Origin: an uncultured Paracoccaceae bacterium
Lineage (GTDB): Bacteria; Pseudomonadota; Alphaproteobacteria; Rhodobacterales; Rhodobacteraceae
DNA: 64,000 nt
Assembly: GCA_947487205.1 (NCBI GenBank)
Contig: CANKVU010000007.1
Span: 1-64,000, forward strand
Reading direction: 5' to 3'
A program made the translations under genes and the position numbers. The notes beneath the pieces were generated by a model. That model ran no database searches and was not told the origin of the DNA. It was given only the letters and a program-made list of their open reading frames with translations. This document shows positions 19,527-31,325 of this stretch, one piece after another. Position 1 is the stretch's first letter, and the number at the start of each line of letters is the position of its first letter.

Positions 19527-19554
19527 TTGCGGCCTCGTGAACCCTCTGCTAGAT
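19527..19554 (+). promoter_or_regulatory. Candidate sigma-70 promoter of the atp operon
   Basis: TTGCGG (19527-19532), 16-base spacer, CTAGAT (19549-19554), about 110 bases before the atpH GTG. CTAGAT-type -10 boxes are common in this group. No other good candidate lies in the 167-bp gap. Confidence 0.4.
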
Positions 19555-19666
19555 GACACGCGATTTCGACGATGGCCCCCGCGCGGGGGGCTTCAGAACC
19601 GGCACCCTGTTCCTCGCGTCGCCGCGGCGCGGGCTTCGGGGTGTGAGCAACATCGAAAGGGTGGAC

Positions 19667-20227
19667 GTGTCCGAACCGGCTTCGATCTCATCTGGCATCG
19701 CCGAGCGCTATGCCACGGCCATCTTCGAACTGGCCAAAGACGACAATTCCCTGGACCAGGTCGCCAGTGACGCCGATACCCTGACGGCCGCGCTGAACGA
19801 CAGCGACGCCTTCCGGGAATTGATCCATTCGCCGGTCTACACGCGCGACGAGCAGCTGCAGGCGATCGGGGCGCTGGCCGACAGGATGGGCCTGCACCGC
19901 ATCACCGGCAACACGCTGCGCCTGATGGCGCAGAAGCGCCGCCTGTTCGTGCTGCGCGAACTGGCCCGGCAGCTGCGCGAGATGATCGCCCGCGAACGCG
20001 GCGAGGTCACCGCCGAGGTGACGGCGGCGCAGGAACTGTCCGACGAGCAGCGCGACAAGCTCGCCCGCGCGTTGAAGGAGTCCGTCGGCCGAGACGTGAA
20101 CATCAACCTGTCCGTGGACGAGAGCCTGATCGGCGGCCTCGTCGTGAAGGTCGGCTCCAAGATGATCGACACGTCGATCCGCTCGAAGCTCGACTCCCTG
20201 AAGAACAGCATGAAAGAGGTCGGATAA
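19667..20227 (+). CDS. atpH: ATP synthase F1 delta subunit
   Basis: Stator subunit linking F1 alpha to the peripheral stalk b subunits. 186 residues starting VSEPASISSGIAERYATAIFELA (GTG read as Met), the standard start in Rhodobacterales. The central helical N-domain and C-terminal DVNINLSVDESLIGGLVVKVGSKMIDTSIRSKL motif are intact. I prefer GTG 19667, preceded by AAAGGGTGGAC, over the 38-codon upstream extension that crosses the promoter. First gene of atpHAGDC; the F0 genes are elsewhere, as usual in this order. The stop directly abuts the atpA ATG. Confidence 0.93.
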   Translation: MSEPASISSGIAERYATAIFELAKDDNSLDQVASDADTLTAALNDSDAFRELIHSPVYTRDEQLQAIGALADRMGLHRITGNTLRLMAQKRRLFVLRELARQLREMIARERGEVTAEVTAAQELSDEQRDKLARALKESVGRDVNINLSVDESLIGGLVVKVGSKMIDTSIRSKLDSLKNSMKEVG

Positions 20228-21766
<1,539 letters not shown>

Positions 21767-21794
21767 TCCCGGACCAGGCGAAGGAGGTGGCGAC

Positions 21795-22685
21795 ATGGCC
21801 AACCTGAAGGACCTCAAGAACCGGATCGCGTCCGTCAAGTCGACGCGCAAGATCACCAAGGCCATGCAGATGGTGGCGGCGGCGAAACTGCGCCGCGCGC
21901 AGGAGGCGGCCGAGAACGCGCGCCCCTATGCGCGCAAGTTCGACGAGGTGGTCGGGCAGCTCGCCAAGAGCGTCGGCGACAGCGACACCGCCCCCCCGCT
22001 GCTGCGGGGGACGGGGCAGGAGCAGACCTGCCTGCTGGTCGTGATGACCTCCGAGAAGGGGCTCTGCGGCGGCTTCAACGCGAATATCGCGAAGAAGGCG
22101 ATCGCGCGGATCCGGGCGCTGCAGGACGAGGGCAAGACGGTGAAGATCATCACCGTCGGCAAGAAGGGCCGGGCCGCGATGCGCCGGACCTATGGCGACA
22201 TGATGATCGACCATGTCGACATGTCCGAGGTGAAGCGGGTGGGCTACGGCGACGCGCAGGAGATCGCGCGCAACGTGCTCGACCGCTTCGATGCCGGCGA
22301 ATTCGACACCGCCTACATCTATTACGGCGAGTTCGAGAACGCGATGACGCAGATCCCCACCGAACAGCAGATCATCCCTGCCCAGTTCGACGCGGAGGAC
22401 GACGAGGACAGCGCGGGGGCCAACACGGTCTACGAATACGAGCCCTCCGAGGAGGCGATCCTGCGCGACCTTCTGCCCAAGGGGGTCGCCACGCAGATCT
22501 TCGCCGCCCTGCTGGAGAATTCCGCGTCCGAACAGGGCGCGCGGATGACGGCGATGGACAACGCGACCCGCAATGCCGACGACATGGTCGAGGACCTCAA
22601 CCGGCAATACAACCGGACCCGCCAGTCGGTCATCACCAACGAGCTGATCGAGATCATCTCGGGCGCCGAAGCCCTCGAGGGCTGA
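21795..22685 (+). CDS. atpG: ATP synthase F1 gamma subunit
   Basis: Central rotor shaft. 296 residues: N-terminal coiled coil (LKDLKNRIASVKSTRKITKAM), conserved TSEKGLCGGFNANI (about 76-89), and C-terminal helix with MTAMDNATRNADDMVEDL and NRTRQSVITNELIEIISGAEAL. The strong site GGAGGTGGCGAC precedes the ATG, 28 bases after atpA. Confidence 0.97.
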   Translation: MANLKDLKNRIASVKSTRKITKAMQMVAAAKLRRAQEAAENARPYARKFDEVVGQLAKSVGDSDTAPPLLRGTGQEQTCLLVVMTSEKGLCGGFNANIAKKAIARIRALQDEGKTVKIITVGKKGRAAMRRTYGDMMIDHVDMSEVKRVGYGDAQEIARNVLDRFDAGEFDTAYIYYGEFENAMTQIPTEQQIIPAQFDAEDDEDSAGANTVYEYEPSEEAILRDLLPKGVATQIFAALLENSASEQGARMTAMDNATRNADDMVEDLNRQYNRTRQSVITNELIEIISGAEALEG

Positions 22686-22745
22686 GGCCCCGCGCCCACT
22701 GAACAGACCGGGCCCCCGTGCCCGCGCAGAACCGGAGAGACATGA

Positions 22746-24167
<1,422 letters not shown>

Positions 24168-24229
24168 GCCGATCCTGACATCCGGGATCGCGGCCCGGCC
24201 GCGGTCCCTTCCATTGCGGAGACCCAGTT

Positions 24230-24667
24230 ATGGCCGACATGATGCAGTTCGACCTCGTCAGCCCCGAGCGCCGCGTCGCCTCGCAGAAGGCACGCGCGGT
24301 GCAGATCCCCGGTGTCGAGGGCGACCTGACCGCGATGCCGAACCACGCGCCGCTCATCACCACGCTGCGTCCCGGCGTCGTCCATGTCGAGGGCGAGAGC
24401 GGCACGGAGGAATTCGTCGTGACCGGCGGTTTCGCGCAGATCACCGGTGACGGGATCTCGATCCTCGCCGAGGAGAGCTATCACCGCGACGAGATGAGCC
24501 AGGACATCCTCGACCGCATGGTCGAGGACGCGGCCGAGAAGCAGCGCAAGGCTGTCGAAGCCTCGCACAACGATCCCGGCCCGGTGGACGACGCCGCCAA
24601 GCTCCTGGCGGACATGATGGCGATGGGCAGCCATGTCGGCCTGTCGGCCAACCAGCCGAACCTCTGA
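24230..24667 (+). CDS. atpC: ATP synthase F1 epsilon subunit
   Basis: Inhibitory and coupling subunit of the central stalk. 145 residues: N-terminal beta-sandwich (MQFDLVSPERRV, VEGDLTAMPNHAPLITTLRPG, FVVTGGFAQI) and a C-terminal helical region that is shorter and less basic than in E. coli, as usual in alphaproteobacteria. Last gene of the operon. Start MADMMQF follows GCGGAGACCCAGTT. Confidence 0.95.
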   Translation: MADMMQFDLVSPERRVASQKARAVQIPGVEGDLTAMPNHAPLITTLRPGVVHVEGESGTEEFVVTGGFAQITGDGISILAEESYHRDEMSQDILDRMVEDAAEKQRKAVEASHNDPGPVDDAAKLLADMMAMGSHVGLSANQPNL

Positions 24668-24754
24668 TCGCACCACGCCCGCCGGCGCGGCGCGTCGGGA
24701 TGCCCGCAGCCGGGGCGCGGCGCGCCCGCGCGTGAATGCGCGCGGCCGCGTCTG

Positions 24755-24833
24755 CGCGGTCGGCGTGGAGGGGGCGGGGTTGGCGGCGTGACCGGCGCGG
24801 TGGCGCAGCCGCCGCCGCGCACCCCCGACCGCG
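24755..24833. repeat. Nested inverted repeats after the atp operon
   Basis: Outer arms CGCGGTCGG (24755-24763) and CCGACCGCG (24825-24833) surround an inner stem GCGCGGTGGC (24795-24804) / GCCGCCGCGC (24811-24820) with loop GCAGCC. No T run follows. This could be a Rho-type end structure for the atp mRNA. The rest of the 294-bp gap to the next gene is extremely G+C-rich and shows no gene. Confidence 0.4.
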
Positions 24834-24961
24834 TCACGCGCCCGGTCGGCGCATATCCCCATGTCGGAGCCCCCGCGCGGCGCCTCTTGTCGCCCGCCAC
24901 GTGTCTTGCCAAGGGGCGCAGCGCGGCGTAGGCGGCGGGGTTCCAATCGCGGGGATCTGGG

Positions 24962-25795
24962 ATGTTTTCAGCCATCGACACCGGGCTTCTGTGGTCCATC
25001 GGCGGACCGGCCGTCGCGGCCGGGATCTTCGGGGGTGTCCTGGCCGGGCTGCTCGGGGTGGGCGGCGGAATCGTCATCGTGCCCGCGCTTTACGTCGCGC
25101 TGTCGCTTACCGACATGGACCCGGCCCAGATCATGCAGGTGGCGGTCGGCACGTCGCTGGCCACGATCGTCTTCACCTCCGTCAGTTCGGCCTGGGGGCA
25201 TTACCGCAAGGGGGCGATCGATTTCGCGCTCCTGAAGCTCTGGGGGCCCTCGATCCTGGTGGGCGTCCTCGTCGGCGCGATCCTCGGCGGCCTCGTCTCG
25301 GGCCTCGTCATGATCGGGGTCTTCGCGACCGTGGCGCTCCTCGTCTCGCTCGACATGATGATCCGCAAGGGCGGCGACATCGACAGCCCGCGCGACTTCT
25401 CCCGCCCGGTCTGGGCGGTCCTGGGGGTGATCGCGGGCGCGATCTCGGCGATGATGGGGATCGGCGGCGGCACGATCTGCGTGCCGCTGCTGAACTTCCT
25501 GGGCTACGACATCCGCCGCGCCGTCGGGACCTCCGCCGCCATCGGCTTCATCATCGGCCTTCCGGGGGCGGCGACCTATATCGTCACCGGCTGGGGGCAT
25601 TCGGGCCTGCCGCCGCTGTCGCTCGGCTATGTCAACCTGCTCGCGGCGGCAATCATCATCCCCCTGACGATGACCTTCGCCCGCGTGGGCGTCGCGCTGG
25701 CGCACCGGATTCCGCGGCGCGCCCTGCGCCTGTCCTTCGGGGTGTTCCTGCTGGCGACCTCGGCCAAGATGTTCGCCGATCTCGCCGGACTCTGA
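24962..25795 (+). CDS. TauE/SafE family membrane permease
   Basis: 277 residues, about eight transmembrane helices in two homologous halves, each with the family motif: GGVLAGLLGVGGGIVIVPAL (about 20-40) and AGAISAMMGIGGGTICVPLL (about 155-175). Proteins of this family export sulfite, sulfoacetate or related anions. No sulfur-metabolism gene is adjacent, so the substrate is open. Start ATG follows GCGGGGATCTGG. Stands alone between the atp operon and the convergent glg/tre operon. Confidence 0.88.
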   Translation: MFSAIDTGLLWSIGGPAVAAGIFGGVLAGLLGVGGGIVIVPALYVALSLTDMDPAQIMQVAVGTSLATIVFTSVSSAWGHYRKGAIDFALLKLWGPSILVGVLVGAILGGLVSGLVMIGVFATVALLVSLDMMIRKGGDIDSPRDFSRPVWAVLGVIAGAISAMMGIGGGTICVPLLNFLGYDIRRAVGTSAAIGFIIGLPGAATYIVTGWGHSGLPPLSLGYVNLLAAAIIIPLTMTFARVGVALAHRIPRRALRLSFGVFLLATSAKMFADLAGL

Positions 25796-25846
25796 CCGGG
25801 GCGCGCCGAGCGGGGCCGGCCCTTGGACCTGCCCCCGGCGGCCGCG

Positions 25847-27853
25847 TCAGGCGGGCTCGATCACGGCGACGGTCTGCCAGCCCATGTCCAGCCGAAGGCC
25901 GTCGAGCGCGACGACCTCCGCCTCGGAGGCGAAGGCCACCGCCCAGCTGCCCTTGGGCAGCGTGACCTCGGCATCGTCGCCGCCATTGACGACGATCAGG
26001 ACGCGGTCCTGCGCCGCGCGCACATCCATGACGACGGGGGCGTCGTCATCCTCCCATTCCTCGGCCGACAGCTCCTCGCCCGAAGGGCCGCGCCACGTCA
26101 CCACCGTCTCGGTGTCGAAGTTGCGTTCGCGCAGGATCGGGATGCGGCGCCGCAGCGCGCCCAGCTCCGAGACCGTGTCCAACAGGTCGGTCCGTCCGGT
26201 GTCCCAATCCGTCCAGCCGATCTCGTTGTCCTGGCAATAGGCGTTGTTGTTGCCGCCCTGGCTGTTGCCGAGCTCGTCCCCGGCCAGGAGCATGGGCACG
26301 CCGCGGCTCAGCATCAGGGTGGACAGCATGGCGCGCGCCCGCCGGAGCCGCGCGGCCAGCACCTTGGCATCCTCGGTCGGCCCCTCGACGCCCATGTTGT
26401 CGCTGATGTTGTTGTCGTGGCCGTCGCGGTTGTCCTCGCCATTGGCCGCGTTGTGCTTCTCGTTGTAGGACACCACGTCCCACAGCGTGAAGCCGTCATG
26501 CGCGGCGATGAAATTGACGCTGGAGGTCGCGGGGCGGTTCGAATGGTCGAACTGGACCGGTGATCCGCACAACCGCTCGGCCAGGCGGCCCTTCATGCCG
26601 CCGCGCCGCGCCCAGAAGGCGCGGGTGTCGTCGCGGAACTTGTCGTTCCACTCGCGGAAGGGCCAGGGAAAGCCGCCGACCTGGTATCCGCCGTCGCCGA
26701 TATCCCAGGGCTCGGCGATCAGCTTGACCGAGGCCAGGACGGGATCCTGCCGGATCGCGGCGAAGAAGGACCCCTCGCGCTCGAACCCGGTCGCCTCGCG
26801 TCCGAGCGTGGAGGCCAGGTCGAAGCGGAAGCCGTCGACATGCATTTCCTGGACCCAGTGGCGCAGGCTGTCGAGCACCATCCGCAGCACCATCGGATGC
26901 GCGACGTTCAGGGTGTTTCCCGTCCCGGTGGTGTCGTAGCAATGGCGCATGTCGTCGCCGTGCAGGTAGTAGCTGGCATTGTCGATGCCGCGGAACGACA
27001 GGGTGGGGCCGAGCTCGGACCCTTCGGCGGTGTGGTTGTAGACCACGTCCAGGATCACCTCGATCCCTTCCTGGTGGAAGCGCGCGATGGCGTCCTTGAT
27101 CTCTCCCCATTCGCCCGAGCGCAGGTAGCGCCGCTCGGGGGCGAAAAAGTTCAAGGTGTTGTAGCCCCAGTAATTCTTCAGCCCCTTCTCGATCAGGTGG
27201 CTGTCCTGGAGGTAGGCGTGGACGGGCAGCAATTCGATCGCGGTGGCGCCGATCCGCTGCAGGTGGTCGATGACGGGCCGCGAGGCGAGGCCGGCGAAGG
27301 TGCCGCGGCTGTCCTCGGGCACGTCGGGATGCTGCATCGTCAGGCCGCGGACATGCGCCTCGTAGATGACGGTGTCGCGCCATGGCGTATAGAGCGCCCG
27401 GTCGGCGTCCCAGTCGTAGGCCGGGTCGGTGACATAGCATTTGGGCACGTAGGCGGCGCTGTCGCGGTGATCGAACGTCGTGTCGTCGCCGGTGGAGACA
27501 TCGTAGCCGAACAGTGAATCGTGCCACGTCACCGTCCCGTCGAGCTGGCGGGCATAGGGGTCGATCAGCAGCTTGTTGGGATTGAACCGGTGCCCGTTCT
27601 CGGGGTCGTAGGGCCCGTGGACGCGGTAGCCGTAGCGCTGCCCGGGGCGGATGCCGGGGAGGTATCCGTACCACATGCCGCCCTCCATGTCGGGCAGCCT
27701 CAGGCGCGTCTCGGTGTCGTCGGCGTCGAAGAGGCACAACTCGACCGCCTCCGCATTCTCGCTGAAGAGCGCGAAGTTCGTCCCCTTCCCGTCAAAATGC
27801 GCGCCCGGATGGGCGTTCGAGGCCGCGTCGCGGTCGAAGGTGAGAGAGGTCAA
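25847..27853 (-). CDS. glgX: Glycogen debranching enzyme GlgX (TreX type)
   Basis: Hydrolyses alpha-1,6 branches of limit dextrins. 668 residues: N-terminal CBM48 (PGAHFDGKGTNFALFSENAEAVEL), then GH13 barrel with DVVYNHTAEG, DGFRFDLASTLGR (nucleophile Asp), LIAEPWDIGDGGYQVG (acid/base Glu) and NFIAAHDGFTLWD. Initiation is at TTG, well supported by AGGAGA 7 bases upstream; no suitable ATG fits. Last gene of the treZ-treY-glgC-glgX operon, 59 bases after glgC. In this setting it most likely supplies debranched maltodextrin to TreY, the role of TreX. Confidence 0.93.
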   Translation of the reverse strand: MTSLTFDRDAASNAHPGAHFDGKGTNFALFSENAEAVELCLFDADDTETRLRLPDMEGGMWYGYLPGIRPGQRYGYRVHGPYDPENGHRFNPNKLLIDPYARQLDGTVTWHDSLFGYDVSTGDDTTFDHRDSAAYVPKCYVTDPAYDWDADRALYTPWRDTVIYEAHVRGLTMQHPDVPEDSRGTFAGLASRPVIDHLQRIGATAIELLPVHAYLQDSHLIEKGLKNYWGYNTLNFFAPERRYLRSGEWGEIKDAIARFHQEGIEVILDVVYNHTAEGSELGPTLSFRGIDNASYYLHGDDMRHCYDTTGTGNTLNVAHPMVLRMVLDSLRHWVQEMHVDGFRFDLASTLGREATGFEREGSFFAAIRQDPVLASVKLIAEPWDIGDGGYQVGGFPWPFREWNDKFRDDTRAFWARRGGMKGRLAERLCGSPVQFDHSNRPATSSVNFIAAHDGFTLWDVVSYNEKHNAANGEDNRDGHDNNISDNMGVEGPTEDAKVLAARLRRARAMLSTLMLSRGVPMLLAGDELGNSQGGNNNAYCQDNEIGWTDWDTGRTDLLDTVSELGALRRRIPILRERNFDTETVVTWRGPSGEELSAEEWEDDDAPVVMDVRAAQDRVLIVVNGGDDAEVTLPKGSWAVAFASEAEVVALDGLRLDMGWQTVAVIEPA

Positions 27854-27912
27854 GTTTCAGTCTCCTGCTCAGGTCGGCGCGGCGGGACATGCCACGCCCG
27901 ACCGGCAACGTC

Positions 27913-29016
27913 CTATCCCCGCGCGGGGTCCGCCGCAGCAAGCATTTCCGCGGTCACGAGCGTCGTTCCCGCAGCCGTTCGCCGAAAATTCGCGCGGTCG
28001 CGGGCGGCATCGACGCCGATCGCGCGCCCGAAGGTCACGACCGCGCCGGGGGCCACGACGCACCCCGCCAGGAGCGCCCCGCGCGACACCACCGCCCCGT
28101 CCATGACGAGGGTGTCGAGGATCCCGTTGCGCGGGAGGACGGGCGGATGCGGCCGGGGCAGGGGGAAGGGCGGCTCGGGGCCGAGGAAGTCGAGCGCCGC
28201 GGCGCGCAGGGCGTCCAGCGTGCCCACGTCGCGCCAGTAGAACGGGCCCGATTGCCCCGGCACGTGAACATAGCTGCGCCCCTCGGCCACCGCATCGGGC
28301 AGGACATCGTGCCCGAAATCCATCGCCGCCGGGTTGGTGTCGAGGTAATCGCGCAGCCAGGCCCAGTCGATCACGTAGAGCCCCATGCTGGCCAGCGACC
28401 GGTCGGGGTCGTGGGCGCTGGCGGGGGGATGGTCGGGCTTCTCGACGAATCGCGAGACGCGACCGCCGGGATCGGCGGCCAGCACCCCGAAGGCGCTGGC
28501 CATCCGCCGCGGAACCATGTCGGCGGCGACCGTCAGCGTCGCGCCGGTTTCCATGTGCGCGGCGATCATCGGGCCGTAGCGCATGCGGTAGATGTGGTCC
28601 GCGGCCAGCACCAGCACCGCGCGCGGCGCGACCGCGTCGATGTCGCGGCGCAACACCCGCAGCGCGTCGGCCGTGCCGCGCGACCCTTCGGGCCGCCCCG
28701 TGAGGGTGGGAGCGTGGCGCAGCTTCAGCGCCAGCCGGTCGGACCAGGCGGCCCGCAGGTGACGCTCGAGCGGCGCGGCGCGATATTGCGTGGCGACGAG
28801 CACCTCGCCAAAGCCCGAGGTATGGAGGTTCGAGACGGTGAAATCGACGATGCGGGTCCGGCCGATGAACGGGACCGCCGGCTTGCACAGCCGGTCGGTC
28901 AGTTCATGGAGCCGGGAGCCGCGACCGCCTGCCAGAAGGATGGGAAGGACCCCGCCGGGGAGGCGGTCGCGTCGGCCCCGGGCGGCGGGGCATGATCCGG
29001 TGGGACTTGTCAGCAT
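27913..29016 (-). CDS. glgC: Glucose-1-phosphate adenylyltransferase homologue with shortened C-terminus
   Basis: GlgC makes ADP-glucose for glycogen synthesis. This 367-residue protein keeps the nucleotidyltransferase domain: LAGGRGSRLHELTDRLCKPAV, RIVDFTVSNLHTSG, VLAADHIYRM, EKPDHPPAS, SMGLYVID and FYWRDVGTLDAL. After WRDVGT only about 105 residues remain, against roughly 155 in typical GlgC. The YDRNWPIRTY-type segment and several hexapeptide turns of the left-handed beta-helix are missing, but the end (GTTLVTAEMLAAADP) is recognisable, so the shortening is internal, not a frameshift. That domain carries tetramer and allosteric contacts. No glgA or glgB is in the cluster. The start ATG has no obvious ribosome site. 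Confidence 0.8.
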   Translation of the reverse strand: MLTSPTGSCPAARGRRDRLPGGVLPILLAGGRGSRLHELTDRLCKPAVPFIGRTRIVDFTVSNLHTSGFGEVLVATQYRAAPLERHLRAAWSDRLALKLRHAPTLTGRPEGSRGTADALRVLRRDIDAVAPRAVLVLAADHIYRMRYGPMIAAHMETGATLTVAADMVPRRMASAFGVLAADPGGRVSRFVEKPDHPPASAHDPDRSLASMGLYVIDWAWLRDYLDTNPAAMDFGHDVLPDAVAEGRSYVHVPGQSGPFYWRDVGTLDALRAAALDFLGPEPPFPLPRPHPPVLPRNGILDTLVMDGAVVSRGALLAGCVVAPGAVVTFGRAIGVDAARDRANFRRTAAGTTLVTAEMLAAADPARG

Positions 29017-29081
29017 GAAACGAACCGAACGAAATCAGAACCCAGACATCGGCATAACCGCCCCGCCGGACCGGGGTTCCC

Positions 29082-31325
29082 TCAGCCGGGCCGTCCGGGG
29101 CCGTGGAGCGCGACGCGGAAGGGCGGGCATTCGCCGCTCCACGACCAGATCGCCCCCTCGATCCGGGCGTCGGGGCCGATCTCCACCCGGGCCTCGCGGC
29201 CGTCCCGCGAGCGGCAGAGCGCGGTGCCGTCCCACGTCGCTTCGCCCGCGTCGAAGAGATCCGGAACGGTTCGCCGGAGGGCGAGGCCGGACCGCGTCAG
29301 CGCGGTCTTGTCGGCATGGAACCCCTCCGCGGGCGGGGCGGCGAGCGCCAGCCAGTCGGGCGCGCGCCGGTTGTCGGGATCCGTCAATTGCAGGAGCGGC
29401 CCTTCGCCGCCCTGGTAGATGTCGGGCATGCCCGGCCATGCGAGGCGCAGCGCGAGCCCGGCCAGGGCCAGCCCCTCGCCGATCCGGCAGAGCCTCAACA
29501 GCGCCTCGGGCCGCTCGTCGTCCCAGCGCGCCAGAAGGGCGCGCACCCAATCCTGCATCCGCGCCTCGCGGTCCTCGTCCGGCGCGGTCCAGTAGGTGAT
29601 CTCCTTGCCCTCGCGCAGCGCCTTGACCATATGCTCGGCGGCCCTTTCCGCCGCCTCGGGCGCCCCCCAGATCCCGAGCGCCACCTGGAAGGCGTAGAAG
29701 CGCCGGTTGGGATCGAGCCGGTCGCTGCCGGGGATCGCCGCCGCCCCGTGCCACAGCGCGGCGGCGGCGTCGGGATCGTGGGTCAGGGCGGCGATGCGGG
29801 CGCGGGTATCCTCCGCCCGTTTCGTGTCGTGCGACGATCCGAGCGTCAGCGCCCCGGGGAAGCGGGCGACCCGATCCCGTACATGTGCGTCCACCGCGCC
29901 GGGATCGGTGGTGGGCCGGTCCGGATCCGCGCCGACCTCGTTCGCCACGAGATAGCGGTTGAAGCGGAACCCGGCGGTGTCCTCGTGCGCCTTGGCGATC
30001 AGGGCGCCGGTCACCTGTTCAAGCCGCACGGCGAGACGGCGGGCGGCGGGGCTCTCGGCGGCCAGGATACGGTCCACGATCCAGTCGATCGTCTCGCGGT
30101 CCCGCACCTCGGCCGCGGCACGGTCGGCGCTGTCGCGCCAGATCCGGGCATCCTCGGCGCTCGCGCCGCCGTCGCCGATATAGGAGCGATAGCGGGGGAA
30201 GGCGACGAGCAGCTCGCTCAGCGCCTCGCGCAGGATCTCGGGGCCGGTGGGGCGCGCCTCCTCGGCGGCGAGCCCTTCGGCGAGGCCGCGCAGCTGACGC
30301 AGCTCGGCGGCCAGTTCGTCGGTCAGCACCTCGCGCTTGGCGGCCGTGACCTCGGCGTGGAAATCCCCCGAAATGCCGCTTTCCTGCCGCCAGAGCGCGT
30401 CGATCCGCGAGAATCCGTCGGGGTCCGTCAGGATCCGGTCGATCACGGCGGAGGCCTCGTAGCCGGTCGTCCCCGCGACCGGCCATGCGGCCAGCCGCTC
30501 GCCGGTGACGAGGATCTTCTCGACCCAGACGGGAAGGCCGGGCAGGCGCGCGGAGAGGCGCTCCAGGTAGCCGCCCGGATCGACCAGCCCGTCGACATGG
30601 TCGACGCGCAACCCCTGGATGAGCCCCTCTTCGGCCAGGTCGAAGAGCGTCGCATGGGTCGTCTCGAACACCGCGGGGTCCTCGACCCGCACGCCGATCA
30701 GCGAGGTGACGGAGAAGAAGCGCCGATGCGTGATCGAGTCCCGTTCGAGCCGCCAGGGCAGGAGGCGCCAGTGCTGCTCCTCGGCGATCGCGACCGCCTC
30801 GTCGGCGGACAGCCGGCGGTCGGCCTGCGGCGCGCCGCCGGGGTCGAGGGGCAGGCGCAGCGTCCCGGCCACGAGATGCCCGTCCTCGACCGAGACATGC
30901 CCGGCCGCGGCGGTGTCGGCGAGGGAATCCTCCAGCCAGGGCAGCGCCAGGGGCCCCGCGTTCCAGTCGATGTCGAAGATGCCGGCATGCGGACTTTCCG
31001 GGCCCCGGGCCAGCACGTCGCGCAACCACGGGGTGTCCAGGGTGAAGGCCATGTGATTGGGGACGATATCGACGATCACGGCGAGGCCGCGCGCCTGCGC
31101 CGCCCGGGAGAGCGCCTCGAACCCGGCGCGCCCGCCCAGGCTTTCGTCGATGCGCGTGGGGTCGGTCACGTCGTATCCATGGGTCGATCCCGGCGTCGCG
31201 GTCAGGATCGGCGACAGGTAGAGGTGGCTGACGCCGAGCGCGGCGATCTGGTCCAGCCGCTCCACGAGCGCGGCGAAATCCGTGCCGTCGCGCAGCTGCA
31301 CGCGGTACGAGGCGATCTGGGTCAT
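29082..31325 (-). CDS. treY: Malto-oligosyltrehalose synthase
   Basis: Converts the reducing end of a maltodextrin into a trehalose unit by intramolecular transglucosylation. 747 residues, GH13_26: ASYRVQLRDGTDFAALVERL start, LYLSPILTATPGSTHGYDVTDP, DIVPNHMAF, LRVDHVDGLVDPGGYLERL (nucleophile Asp), VEKILVTGE (acid/base Glu) and LGSSHDTKRAEDTRARI. The true start is ATG 31325, overlapping the treZ stop as ATGA. A long open frame through treZ in the same frame is a high-GC artefact. Product goes to TreZ. Confidence 0.95.
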   Translation of the reverse strand: MTQIASYRVQLRDGTDFAALVERLDQIAALGVSHLYLSPILTATPGSTHGYDVTDPTRIDESLGGRAGFEALSRAAQARGLAVIVDIVPNHMAFTLDTPWLRDVLARGPESPHAGIFDIDWNAGPLALPWLEDSLADTAAAGHVSVEDGHLVAGTLRLPLDPGGAPQADRRLSADEAVAIAEEQHWRLLPWRLERDSITHRRFFSVTSLIGVRVEDPAVFETTHATLFDLAEEGLIQGLRVDHVDGLVDPGGYLERLSARLPGLPVWVEKILVTGERLAAWPVAGTTGYEASAVIDRILTDPDGFSRIDALWRQESGISGDFHAEVTAAKREVLTDELAAELRQLRGLAEGLAAEEARPTGPEILREALSELLVAFPRYRSYIGDGGASAEDARIWRDSADRAAAEVRDRETIDWIVDRILAAESPAARRLAVRLEQVTGALIAKAHEDTAGFRFNRYLVANEVGADPDRPTTDPGAVDAHVRDRVARFPGALTLGSSHDTKRAEDTRARIAALTHDPDAAAALWHGAAAIPGSDRLDPNRRFYAFQVALGIWGAPEAAERAAEHMVKALREGKEITYWTAPDEDREARMQDWVRALLARWDDERPEALLRLCRIGEGLALAGLALRLAWPGMPDIYQGGEGPLLQLTDPDNRRAPDWLALAAPPAEGFHADKTALTRSGLALRRTVPDLFDAGEATWDGTALCRSRDGREARVEIGPDARIEGAIWSWSGECPPFRVALHGPGRPG

